Assembly: GCF_030272615.1 (NCBI RefSeq) | Contig: NC_081406.1 | Location: 117,438,847-117,498,846, forward strand | DNA from: Cryptomeria japonica | Lineage: Eukaryota; Streptophyta; Pinopsida; Cupressales; Cupressaceae | Direction of reading: 5' to 3' | DNA: 60,000 nt | Part shown: piece by piece, positions 44,400 to 55,500 of the stretch | Numbering within the stretch: position 1 is the stretch's first letter | How the letters are laid out: every line of letters starts with the position of its first letter | Translations under genes and position numbers: made by a program | Notes under the pieces: model-generated | Database searches by the model: none | Seen by the model: only the letters and a program-made list of their open reading frames with translations | Told to the model about the DNA's origin: nothing

Positions 44400-45480
44400 T
44401 TAAGTCTAACATATCTTGGAATAACATGATCATTATCTTTAGGTTCATATTCTTCATTATCATCATCTTCTTCTGAATTTATCTATACTAGTTGAATTGG
44501 TTCATCAATATTTTCTTTACCAATTTAAGATTTCACAATTTATGGTTCCAAAAACAAAATGCAAGGATCTTCATCCTTTATCTCCAAATTGGTTTCCTTT
44601 GAGACTTCAGGATATTCATCCACTCAAACATCAACACTGTCAATAATTCTTTGTGTCTGGTTGTTAAAACACTTGTAGGTCTTACTCTTGGTGGAATAGC
44701 CAAGAAATATACCTTCATCACTTTTAGCCTCAAATTTTCTAACATAATCACCTCTCTTAATAAAAAATTTGCTTCCAAATATCTTGAAATAACTAACATC
44801 AGATGATCTGCCATGCTAGTATTCATAAGGAGTCTTGTCCTTACCTCATTTTACCAAGACCCGGTTCATAGTCTAGAGAGTTGTGCTGACAACTTCTCTC
44901 CAAAATGTTTTTCCTACACCTCCTTGAAACAACATCATCCTAGCAGCTTCAACAATTGACAAATTGTTTCTCTCTACGATACCATTTTGTTGTGGTATCC
45001 TTGGTACATAAAGCTATCGTTTGATACCATTTTCTTCACAATATCTAGTGAATTCCTCAGAAGTAAATTCATCGCCTTGATCTATCCTCAGACATTTTAT
45101 CTTCTTACTACTCTCCTTCTCATCTAAGGACATGAATGCCTTGAAATTACTAAAACCTTTTGTCTTATCCTTCAAGAATGTGACCCACATCATCGTTGAG
45201 TAATCATCAGTGAAGATCATAAAATATCTGTCACCTTGAATACATTTTGTCCTTATTGGTCCACAAAGACTTTTATGAACCAAATCTAAGAGATGTTCCA
45301 CTAAACAAGATTTGCTCTTGAAATTTGATGATGTCATATTTCCCAACTAACTTTCCTTACATAGAGAATTAACTGATTTGTCCAACTGAGGCAAACCTCT
45401 CACTGTCTGGGACTTACTCATTTAACAATGTTATCAAAATTTATATGACAAAATCTCCTATGTCAAAGCCAACTATCATC
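44400..45480 (-). pseudogene. Element J integrase
   Basis: WLWHRRFCHINFDNIVK (pre-integrase, near 45430-45480), FTDDYSTMMWVTFL (first Asp), CLRIDQGDEFTSEEF (second Asp), then a TAG after GIKR, then PQQNGIVERNN (Glu kept) and FGSKFFIKRGD with FLGYSTKSKTYKCFN. The D,D,E residues are all visible, but stops and frame changes break the chain between 45014 and 44400. Confidence 0.8.
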
Positions 45481-45915
45481 TATTTTTACAATTAAATAGT
45501 TGTTGACTTTAGGATTAAGATGAAACAGGTTACCTTTAGTTTGCTTCGTAGTTGCAATCAGTTCACCTTTTCTCCCATAGATTTTACACATACCATTTTT
45601 AAATTCCAATGGGTATCCTCTATCATTGAGTTGTTCCACACTCAAAAGATTGTACTTTAGATCTTCAACCCAATAGACATCATCTACAGTTCTCTTTGCA
45701 TTAAAAGAAATAGTTCCCTTACCTTCAACCATGTAGGTTGAGTCATTACCAAATCTTACAACTCTACCATCAAATTCCTTCAAAGAAATAAATTTGCTCC
45801 AATCATCGGTCATGTGATGTGAACAACCAGTATCAATTATCAAATCGTCAAAGTTATCCATCCTCGATACTAATGCCTTCTGATCTGATATCTCCTCTTT
45901 AATGACTACAAACAC
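45463..45915 (-). pseudogene. Element J protease
   Basis: LIIDTGCSHHMTDDWSKF holds the active D-T-G. It is followed by VRFGNDSTYMVEGKGTISF, KYNLLSVEQLNDRGY and GNLFHLNP leading into integrase. It is an aspartic protease of copia type that would cut the polyprotein. Confidence 0.85.
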
Positions 45916-46746
45916 AATATCTTCATTAGCATCACCACTAGATTCCTCATCAGTGATACCACCTTCAACAACAATAAGACAATCTCTTTTGCCTTTAACC
46001 TTATACTTCTTTAATTTCTATTGTTTCCGCTCATTATCACCATTAGGACTATTAGCAACTATGTGTCCAATCTTGTTGCATGCAAAACATTTCAATGGTA
46101 ATTTACCTCTATATTTACCAGTGCCTCTGGGCAACTACTTGGCCAACAATGCTTCAAGCTCAACTAAATTGTATTCATCATCAACTTCTCTGCTGGATCT
46201 AGATTCATAATTGTGAATGACATCTCTACTTTTCCTCACAGATGGGTTAGAAATAGAAGCTCTAAATGCAAAATTAGATTTTTGTATACTACAATCATAA
46301 CCATTTAATTCAAAAGCAGTAAGCTTGCCAATGATGGAGTCAAGGGTTACCTTAGTTTTGTCAATAGACTTTAGCTCCTAAATGGATGCAACTCGAATAG
46401 CATAGACCGATAGCAGGGTTCTCACTACCTTATTGATCACTGTGGCATCTTCTACTTTACCTATTGCACTCTTAATTTCACCAACTATCTCTTTTATCCT
46501 TTGACCATACTGCTGGATATTCTCACCTTCAACCATCTACACGTCATCAAAATTTCCTCTTAGACTCTCTTCTTTAGCAATCTTAACATGTTCATCACTG
46601 CTATAAATCTCTTCAAGTTTTTTCCATACCTCATATGCAGTCTCTAGACCATGAACATCTACATACTCTACATCATACACAGAACTAATAATAGCCTCTA
46701 ATACTTGATTGTTTTCTTGTTTCTCTTTCTTCTGATCATCAGTCAT
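45916..46746 (-). pseudogene. Element J gag and zinc knuckle
   Basis: MTDDQKKEKQENNQVLEAI and AYEVWKKLEEIYSSDEHVK are UBN2-type gag. A stop follows NFDDV, then VEGENIQQYGQRIKEIVGEI, then the knuckle CFACNKIGHIVAN near 46050-46090, whose last Cys is lost. Several stops separate the pieces. Confidence 0.75.
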
Positions 46747-46940
46747 GATCCCAGAAGGTACAACATATTGAGTAACAACATGTTCCTAGTACTAATTTCC
46801 AAGACTCTTAATATAAATGTTCATTCTGTTACTCCATATACTGTAGTTCTCTCTATTAAAATTCGGACTTTCCTTCTTCATCATGATCTGCAAGATCTTT
46901 ACCTCAAGTTGTAAGGCTTAGACCTTAGAGGACCTGATAT

Positions 46941-46953
46941 GCTTTGATACCAA
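46941..46953 (-). promoter_or_regulatory. Primer-binding site of J
   Basis: The minus strand reads TTGGTATCAAAGC, an initiator-tRNA-Met-type site with one change, next to the LTR end at 46958. Confidence 0.75.
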
Positions 46954-46957
46954 TTGA

Positions 46958-47285
46958 TGTTATGATGAAAGAATAAGAATCCGATCAACTACTGAGATGG
47001 TGGGGGGTGGGGTGAATCAATAGATAGAAAAACTGATAGTAACTTCACCAATCTAAAAATCAATCTCTCATTGTAAACCTAGAACCGTCAATGTAATATC
47101 ACTGTCAAGATAAAAGCTTAGGATAAACCGGTTAAATATTACAACAAACTAATAGTAAACAATTTCAAACTCATAAACATTCAAATTCTTTTCTCACATA
47201 AGTAAAACTTCATTTCACAATGCTTCCGGTTATCATGACTTATCAAAGTGTATTAAGTAGTTAACCAAATCAACCATAAGAACAT
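46958..47285 (-). repeat. 5' LTR of J, truncated by K
   Basis: The first 328 bases (plus orientation) match 41054-41380. The match stops at ATAAGAACAT, where K begins; AACAT (47281-47285) is the candidate target duplication of K. Confidence 0.8.
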
Positions 47286-47810
47286 TGTTAGGATTCCCAA
47301 AGATACTGAGAGGGGGGGATGAATCAGTATCTAACCAGTTATAAAAGTTTCTTAACTTATAAGATGAAAATCACATCAAAACTGTGTACCGGTAAACTAA
47401 AATTAATGTAGCAAGTAAGAACAATAACCACAACATAAGAAGCACACCATAACACAATATTTTAACAATGAAACCCGGTGTGGGAAAAACCTTGGTGGGA
47501 TTTGTAACCCACAGTATTCACTTACTAGCCAATAAGGGAATATTACTGTTTACAAGAGGGGCTTGCACATCCAGGAAGGCCAAGTGCCTAGAGTTCACTG
47601 CTCAATTACAAAAGGAAGTCACACTGACTTACAAAAAATGGATTATACAAATCCAATATCTTGTACTGCTTCAAATTAGGATCTGCTATGCCAAATCCAG
47701 TACCGGTTTAAGTTTTGTTGCATATAAAAACCCTTAACCAATAATTCGCATATTAGGTCTGCTACCTTCTATTTATTTTTTGCATATATATATATATATA
47801 TATATATATT

Positions 47811-47846
<36 letters not shown>

Positions 47847-48264
47847 TATACATATATATACATACATATGTATATATGTACATATACATATACACATATA
47901 TATACATATACATATATATATATATATGTATGTATGTATACATATATATACATATATATACATATATACATGTATATATATGTATATATAAATGCTCTAC
48001 AATGATCTCTTATATATAAGAGTCATTTTACAATCCGCCATGTCGGCTTTACAAAAGTTTTTACAATTAATTACAAAATGCATTTACATAAAATTTCTAT
48101 CGGCTAGGGTGTCGGTATTCTTCTTTTTAGTGTGGGTGTACTGTATGCCGGTGTAGAGTCTGTCGGTGTCGGTGCTTGCCGATGTCACATGATTGCAAGG
48201 TTGCCATCAATGATAATACCTTCAATCACCTACAATTTCTCATTTGAGTGTGCATTTTCCAACA
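47286..48264 (-). repeat. 3' LTR of K (979 bp)
   Basis: In plus orientation it runs from TGTTAGGATT to TTCCAACA, homologous to the B LTRs but about 190-200 bases longer because of a microsatellite at 47784-47991. Stem AGATACTGA/TCAGTATCT (47301/47324) encloses the G-run. CTTATATATAAG near 48008-48020 is a TATA-like palindrome. Confidence 0.85.
47784..47991. repeat. Compound TA/TG/TATACA microsatellite in the K LTR
   Basis: It starts with a pure TA run (47784-47809), then a TG run (47811-47837), then interspersed TATACA, TACATA and TATG units. B lacks this block at the equivalent place. ORFs read through it are repeats of Tyr, Ile, Cys, Val and His and are not genes. Confidence 0.95.
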
Positions 48265-48279
48265 ATCTCCCCCTTTGGC
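48265..48279 (-). promoter_or_regulatory. Polypurine tract of K
   Basis: The minus strand reads GCCAAAGGGGGAGAT before the LTR. Arms GTTGCCATCAATG (48200-48212) and CATTGATGGCAAC (48279-48291) are perfect complements. A second tract lies at 48448-48473. Confidence 0.8.
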
Positions 48280-48531
48280 ATTGATGGCAACACTCATGAG
48301 AAAAATTTCAAGAATGTATCCAAAATTTGAAGTCCAAAAAGTTTCCCAAAAATTGTACCAAAAATTGTACCAGATGTATGCCCAAAATGTGTGCTACTCC
48401 CCCTAAGTTGATGATGTCTTGTTCAGATCATTTTTCTCATCTCACTACTCCCCCTTTGACATCAATGACAAAGATTTCCATTCGCTGTTAGTGGAGTCCT
48501 GCCTAAATTCTTGTAACTGGTGGGTTACAAT

Positions 48532-50959
48532 CTAAAATATATCTGTCAAAATCAAATTTATACCATTACTGAATGTTTTGCTATCTTTTATTGCCTCTTG
48601 TGTTCTTTGCACTGTACCAGTGAGTATGTGCATTTTCTCTTCTGGTGTCTTTAGTTTGGGAACCAGAGCCTCAGATATTTCTTTTCTCAAAGAAATGAGG
48701 TATTCTAGTCTTGGACCAAGTCTGCATTTCAAGTCCTTTGCTTTATCCTTTATTCTTTCTTTGTCCTTCTCTAATTTCTCAATTTTGTCTTCTTGTTTTG
48801 CAATTTTCTTTTCTATCTCCAAAAATGAATCCGATGTACCTATCAAATTGTCATCAATATTATTAATCTCATCCCATGCTTTGCTGATTTCCTTGTCAAG
48901 GTCTTCTGTTAAGACATTTGTCTTACAAGTGTCCCTGTACAGTTTCTTGAAGTCAAAAATTATTTCTCCAAGTTCCAGTAATAGGGTATCCATTTTCTCC
49001 TTGTTCTTCTTCACAATTTCCTCAAAGAATTTCTCTTTTTCCTTAATCATTGTTTCTTTAAATGTATCCTCATTTATTTGATCAACAGTCAATATGTTGC
49101 TAGTGATGAACTTAGACAATGTGTCTAGTTGACCTAAAGAATCCTTATTATCAACAATGCACTTTGGTGCTATCAATTTAAGAATTGGAATTGTATCATC
49201 AATAGCCTTATAGGCTTGTGCATTACACTCTGTGATCTTCTTTATTGAGTCCAATAAGACCTCTGTTACATTTGTAGGTCTGAATCTTGCCATAGAAGTA
49301 CCCGATGATTGTCCAACTGCCTTCACAATAGCCATGCTACCAGTTGTAGTAATTACCTTGCTTGATTCGACCTCTGGTAGGTCAACTTGTGTTTGCATTT
49401 CAGTAAGTAAGGGTTTGGGCTTTTCAGTTTGGGCCGGTGGCACTCTCCGTCTGAACCTATGCTTCAACCTGTACCTATTCCAGTTTCTCTATTTGTGTCT
49501 TAGAAGGTTTCTCTGAGCTTTCAACTGCTGGTTTCTTAGATGTAGTCTCAGTTTGTACCTCTGAACTCTCTTTTGTTGGCTCTTCAGATGGTTTTTCAGT
49601 TGTTTCTACCAGTTTCTCAGTGGTATCCTCAGCCGGTTGCTTTGCCTGTGTAGGTTTTTCTATGCTTATCTTAACCTCTGTAGCCAGTGACTCATTAGTC
49701 ACATCTGTCCTCTTGTCCTCAATGGTTTCTCTATCAACCAAAACATTTACTTCCTGGGTGTCTACATTCACAGTATACAAAATTTTAGACCTAGGATTTG
49801 TATCCTCTAGTGGAGTCTCCATACTCTTTGTGGTCGGTTGACTATCAGTGGTAACTATCGATGGAGTATCTAAAAGAGGTGGGGGCACATTGTCAGTTAT
49901 TTTAAGGCTTGGAGGTGCACCTACCTTACCTTTCCCCTTATCTCTGTCCTTTTGGTATACTCTAATAGTCTTTGGTCTGAGTAATTCTTCTTGTTTTTCT
50001 TTTTCCACAAAGAATATATCCCATGCATCTATTGTTTCCTCAGAGACTTCCTTTACTCTACCTGCCATCAGTGCTACATGCTAGTGAGCAGTGGAGAATA
50101 CTGTTCGGTTTGGTTCACTGATTAATTGATCAATCTCTTCCGGTGAGTTGACTGGATGTACTACAAGTAGTTTTTTAATCTTAATTTTCTTATCCAGCTC
50201 AACAATGGCTAACCTTCTAGCTTCAAGTCTCCTATACAGATCATTTGGTATTTCATCAACAATTTGCATAAAAAAATTCTTGTATATATCTAAGTGTAAG
50301 ACTACACTGTTCTCTATGCTTTCCTTATCATCAGCTGATAGTGTATTGTATATTCTGTTGATGTTCTTCAGCTTACTATCCTCTATAATTTCACTAAGAA
50401 GTTTGTCTATTGGGCCAATATCTTGTTTTACCTTCTTCTTCTTAGGAGTCATTTTCTTTTTTGGAGGCCTTATTGCCTGTTGTTTTTGTCTGGTTCTTTT
50501 TGGTGTAGGAGAGGGTACTGGTGTGGGTTTTCTTTTCCTTTTTGTGCTTTTAAATTATATCAGTATATCACTCTTGGAGGAGGTTCCAACCGGTGAAAGG
50601 TGAGTTTCCGGTTGAGGTCCTTCCAACTCATTTTCTTTGATGCCAACTTGTTTCACTACATCTTCCTTGATTTCTTTTACCTATCTACTTCCTTTCCTCA
50701 CTGTTGCTTCAACTTTCTTCAGTCTTTTCCTTGATTGAATTCCATGTTTTATTGTTTCAGCATTTCCAAGAACTTCCTCAGTAGGTTCCTTGGGTGCTTC
50801 AAGGAGGGCTTTTGTATAAGTATCAATGATATTGTCATCTATTTCATACCCCATTTTAGTTATCCAATGGTGTAGGAGCACCCTTCCAAACTCTTTCTCT
50901 TTCTTTGTTTTGTTGGTGTTATGCTTCCTATGAAGCCATTGTACATGAATAAGAGCCAT
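48532..50959 (-). pseudogene. Element K ORF2 homologue
   Basis: Minus-strand blocks: WITKMGYEIDDNIIDTY and KALLEAPKEP (50959-50681); KKKKVKQDIGPIDKLLSEII and HLDIYKNFFMQIVDEIPNDL (50452-50081); MAGRVKEVSEETIDAWDIFF with RPKTIRVYQKD and a long Thr/Glu/Lys-rich repeat of TEKP-like units (50068-49475); and a 311-codon coiled-coil tail with LRKEISEALVPKLKTPEEKM (49467-48532). It aligns with B ORF2 from about 28000 to 30240 and is better preserved in its last third. No enzymatic motif is visible. Confidence 0.7.
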
Positions 50960-50968
50960 GAGCTCATG

Positions 50969-52460
50969 TGTGCTAGACTAGGTCCTAGTTTTAGGTCCTT
51001 AGTGTTTGTGTGATTTCTTGTGCAGGAGAGGTTGAGTGTACCTGGAATGTGTGTTAGGCCTTATTGGCATGTTTATGTCCTTAGGAAATCCCAAAATAGG
51101 CTTAGGAGTCATGAAAAGAAACAATGACAAAGTTGCTCAAAAGATGCAAAAGTTGCATGACAACTTTTAAAAGTTGTTAAGCAACTTTTCCACCCAAAAT
51201 GGTCATAGACCCTTGTTGTAAGTGGAGAGCCCTAATTTTGGCACATCGACTAAGGTATGGGTAGTATAAGTACTTGCAAACCCTAAATACATTTTTTTTC
51301 GGATGTCAGACTTTGTACGGCCCAAGGAGGAAAAGCTGGACTGTGACTATTTTTGAGTTACCAGTCAATTTGAATGAAGTTACCGAGCAAACTAATGGAT
51401 TGATTTGTGAGAAAAACTATGTGAAATGTCTTCTTTGGTGTATATATCTTCATTGTGAGTGATTATATTGGCTTTTTGTTTACCGGTTGAGTGTGTTTGT
51501 AAATAATTTGTAAGTTGCAGTCTTACTGTCCAGTTTTGGACCGGTTTGAGTAAATGAAGTCTTAATTCCATTCCCCATTGTCGAACCACCACGAAACCAT
51601 GGGGAATGGATGTGAAGACCCTGTACTATAGTCCCAAGCAAGTAGGGCCCTTGGAAATGCAAGGATGCCAAGCAAAGGCCCATTCCTAGGCGAGACTGGA
51701 CAGTGCCTGGTTAGGAATGGTTGTTGGTGCAGAGGTCTTGGAGAGCAAGGTTGATTAGTGGAGAGTGCATCCTTTGGAGGAAGTGTAGAGGAGTGAGTGA
51801 AGCATCATTGGTGTGAAGGAGGAGCCTCCACCAATCCAAACAAGGTGGCTAGAATACAAAACCTTCACTGTGACCCAGGCAGACTCTAAAAACCCTCACA
51901 AAAGCCCTTCAAAACCTTAAAATCCACCTAGGACATTGTACGGACACTTGGAGGCCTAAAACCTAGAAAATCCTCGAGTCCTTGCCAAATGAATGGTAGT
52001 CCTTTTTGGGAGATTGGGTTTTTTGTGCATCATTTGTGAGAGGAAGCCCTAGAAGACTGGTTAGGAGGCCTAATTGGTCCTAATCCTTGTAGCCCTTTTT
52101 GAAGGCAAAAACCCAAATTGGTGAAATCAGTAAGGGGTTAGAATCTTGAAACCTCTTGGGGGCTCATGAATGGGTGGATAGACCATGAAATAGACCTGAA
52201 ACAACCTTGCTAAGACCTTGGAAGGTGTGGAACAAGATTATCCCTTATTAGCCATAGTAAGGGGTTTTGAGTCTCATGAGTAGTTGAGACCTTAGGAGCG
52301 GTTTTGCAACCCATTGGTGGGTGGATTAGGCATGGTCAGGGGATTCCTCAAGAAAAGGGAAGTCCTAGAGACCCTAGGGTGTGTAGAGAACACCAGGTGA
52401 TCGAAGGAAAGGATCCAAGAGAATAGACTAGGCTAGTCTATCCCAAACCCCATCCCATCA
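50969..52460 (+). repeat. 5' LTR of L (about 1.49 kb)
   Basis: The right end CCCATCCCATCA precedes GAT and the primer site. The left end is placed at TGTGCTAGAC, where K homology stops; TG also occurs at 50959, 50967 and 50971. TATAAGTA near 51267 is a weak TATA candidate. The LTR holds no ORF of note. Confidence 0.6.
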
Positions 52461-52463
52461 GAT

Positions 52464-52475
52464 TGGTATCAGAGC
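52464..52475 (+). promoter_or_regulatory. Primer-binding site of L
   Basis: TGGTATCAGAGC is an exact initiator-tRNA-Met-type site three bases after the LTR end. Confidence 0.9.
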
Positions 52476-52524
52476 AAGTAAAAGACTTGTTGGACTGTGT
52501 ATGTCTCTATATACTGGTGAATCA

Positions 52525-55500
52525 TGTAATGCCCATACCCTAGTTAGACTTGTAAAACCCGTTTGACCATGATTGACTTCCTATGTGGCATTCTTGAAAG
52601 GTAGGTTAACCATGGTGAAATGTGTAGTTTAGATAATATAAATAACTGTGCATACTTATTATTGTGCTTTTGCATCGATTTTTGTGTAAATGTAATTGTT
52701 CCTAACCCTTGAAATAAATCTTGAGCTAACGCCTTCATTGAATATGTATTTGTATATGCATGCTTGTATGAATTCATGAGTGCAGGAGATTGCAGGTACA
52801 ACACCGCTTAGGGCAAGGTTCATCTCCTTTGGGATTTGCAAGGTTGAGTATGCCTCCTTCATCTTTGGAATTCAGATTTGGTGGTCATATAACTCTTGTC
52901 TTGCCTTAGCCATGGTTAGGTGAGCATCGTGTGTGGATTCGTGGGGCTTGCTTTTCATTGGGATGCATGTCAAGAGATTTGGAGGACTTCCTCGATTTGC
53001 GTGCCTTGCACGAGGTAAGTGGAGTTTGTTGTTCTAAGTATTAAATTCAAATTTATGAGTAAACGTACACATTAGAGATATAGAAATTTAAATAGGTAGT
53101 TTCTTCTATTCTAGTAATCGTTAATTTAAGAGATTGCTTTAAATTATTATTGTAGCAAGCTTAAGGTATTTAACTGGGGTTAGTGTTCTCATTTACGCAT
53201 TTGTAACATTTACGCATTTGTAGTTGAGAAATTTGAAGAAATAAGACTCTTGCATTAGATTAGTCATTTATTTAAAAATGTCGCTTTACTATGTTATAGC
53301 AAGTCAATTTAATAGTTAAATTCGATAATAATGAATTTAATGAGTTATGCGTTTTGGAAAGGAAAAATTTAAAAGTCAATTGAGAAATAGAAATAAATTA
53401 CTCATCTTCGCATGTTGGGAGAAAAAGGGTAAATTATTATTATTTAAAAGAAATTATTTCTTTTTTTCTTCTTATAAAGTTGATATAGTGTAAATGATTG
53501 ATTTTTGAGGTTTAAATTAATTTAAATACATCATCCCTGTTAACAGTTCAAAATGTAGAAGTAGGCCTAAAATTTATAGTGAGAAATTAAAATTTAAAAA
53601 AACGCAATAAGAAATGGAAGCTTTTTAATTTTAAAGGAAAAATGAATAAGAGGGATTGAATAAGAGGTTTCCATTTTTCATCCATTTTATTTTAAAAATA
53701 AATGCCTAATTTCGAAATTGAAAATTAGGGCAAAATTAGGGTTCCTCCTTTTTAACCTAGTTTTGTAGACATTTTGGGGGTTCTCTTTTTGGGGGAAAAA
53801 TGTGGGAGAAAATGGGGTTTTTTTCTTTCTTGCTTGGCATTGCAGGTGGAGCTCTTCTTCAGATTCATGCCAGGAATGATAATGGGAGGTAGGTCTCTTG
53901 TGTATCTTGTATTGCATTTAAAACCAAAAGAAATGTGTTTGATTCTCTCTTGAAAATCTGAGTTCTAGTTTGAAATAATGGTGGACATTGGATCAAGATT
54001 TTTGCCTTATGAGTTAGTAAATCTTACCTATCTAAGAGACTTTGAAACTGTTTTGTGTGTTTGGAGGAAAACCATGAACTGTTATTTGGAAATCTTTCCC
54101 CATGTTGATATTTTGGTTATTCTGAAAAAGAAACAAAAAAAAATGGAGAAGAAATGGCTGTGACTGTGAATGTTTTTCAAAAAATGGGGTTGCTGGAACT
54201 TGTTCTTTTTTTTTCCCTGTCTCTGGCTGTGTGGGTGCACAGAGGATTTGTTATTTTTTTTTTTAAAACTGTTCTTTTTATTTGCTGTAACAAAATGATT
54301 TTAAAAAAAAAAAAATTAAAAAAAAAAAGTGTTTTTTGTGCCCCCATGGCAGCTGCTACCAGTTGGTAGCAGTGCTACCAGAGGTAGCGAACTGCTACCA
54401 AATGGTAGCAGCGCTACCAAAGGTAGCGCCCTGCTACCATTTGGTAGCAGCGCTACCAATGGTAGCTAGGCTGCCAAAGGGGGGGGGCCCACGTGGGTGT
54501 CCACATGGGTACCCTCTCCCTCCTTTTTTTGAAAACCAAAAAAAAGTTTATTTTGTTTAAATTTTAATTATTATTTTTAATTGTTTTTATATAATTTTTT
54601 TATGAAAAAAGAAAAAAAAACAGAATATATGAATATATATATATAAATAAAGAAAAACCAAATTAAATTAACAAGTGGAGTTAAGTTAGTTTAAGAGGTT
54701 TTAAATTCAGTTTTTTTTTTATATATTATTTAATTTTAAATTCGATTTCTTTGCATTATTTAATTCGAGAATTATTGAATATTAGCTGGATTTAGATAAC
54801 GAACATTTAGCAAATCCATACTTTAATACAAATTATTAAATTTCATATTGACTACGTCCAAGCTTGGGTTAATATGTATTATTAACATGGATTAGTATTA
54901 AGGGTGGGTTAAAGGTGAATTTTTAAATAAAAGTTAATTTAGCAAATCCATATACTTGGTCGACATTAATGGTTAAACAGATATGGTAAACGGATACCTC
55001 TATCGGATAATGCCTATGTAGGTCTAAATTTCTATAATAGAACTTGGTTATGTAATGGTAAGACTTGTTGTGATAGTAGTTGGTTATAAGTCGGTCAAGC
55101 CCCTAGTTAGGCTACCGTCAAACAAGAGAACCTAGGTTTGTTTGTTTTCTTTTGTTATGATTCAATTTGACCCGCTTTTAAAAGGGATCACTATGTAATA
55201 ATCTATCGAGGTAGATGTTGAATAGTGTATGTGTTCGCCTAAAAGGCAGAGTTGTAAAGACATGTAAATATGTAACCTTAACTATATTAAATGCCAGAGG
55301 GGTCTTGCAGTTGAGCAGACCCGGAGATGTAGCCCTTTAGGGGTGAACTCCGAGATCATTCCTGTGTTATGCGGTGTTTTAGTTTCCTTTGTTTCATGCT
55401 TTAAGTTATCATGTACGGTTGTTATCTTGTATAAGTGTATGATGGAAAATTAACGAATTTAAATCAAATGCACAAAATCAGACATCTTGAGGAAAGTAGT

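Larger units (their letters stand above)
41054..47285 (-). mobile_element. Element J: Ty1/copia element (right LTR cut by K)
   Basis: Minus-strand order: LTR (47285-46958, cut by K), primer site, gag, protease, integrase, RT, RNase H, purine tract, LTR (42447-41054). GCTGA (41049-41053) is the left candidate target duplication. The part of the LTR interrupted at ATAAGAACAT corresponds to the bases before AACCACAAAAAC in the intact LTR near 41378-41400, which shows that K inserted in J. Confidence 0.85.
47286..50968 (-). mobile_element. Element K: pol-less LTR element, close relative of B (partial)
   Basis: Minus-strand 3' LTR (47286-48264), two purine tracts, and about 2.4 kb of ORF2 with the same block order as B. 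L cuts it near 50968, so its gag-like part and 5' LTR are outside the window. The LTR carries a large AT/GT microsatellite. Confidence 0.8.

Noticed and set aside
47762-48019. Overlapping ORFs of Tyr/Ile/Cys/Val repeats on both strands
   Set aside because: They are translations of the microsatellite in the K LTR.
48578-49081. 167-codon plus-strand ORF
   Set aside because: Antisense shadow of the coiled-coil tail of K ORF2.
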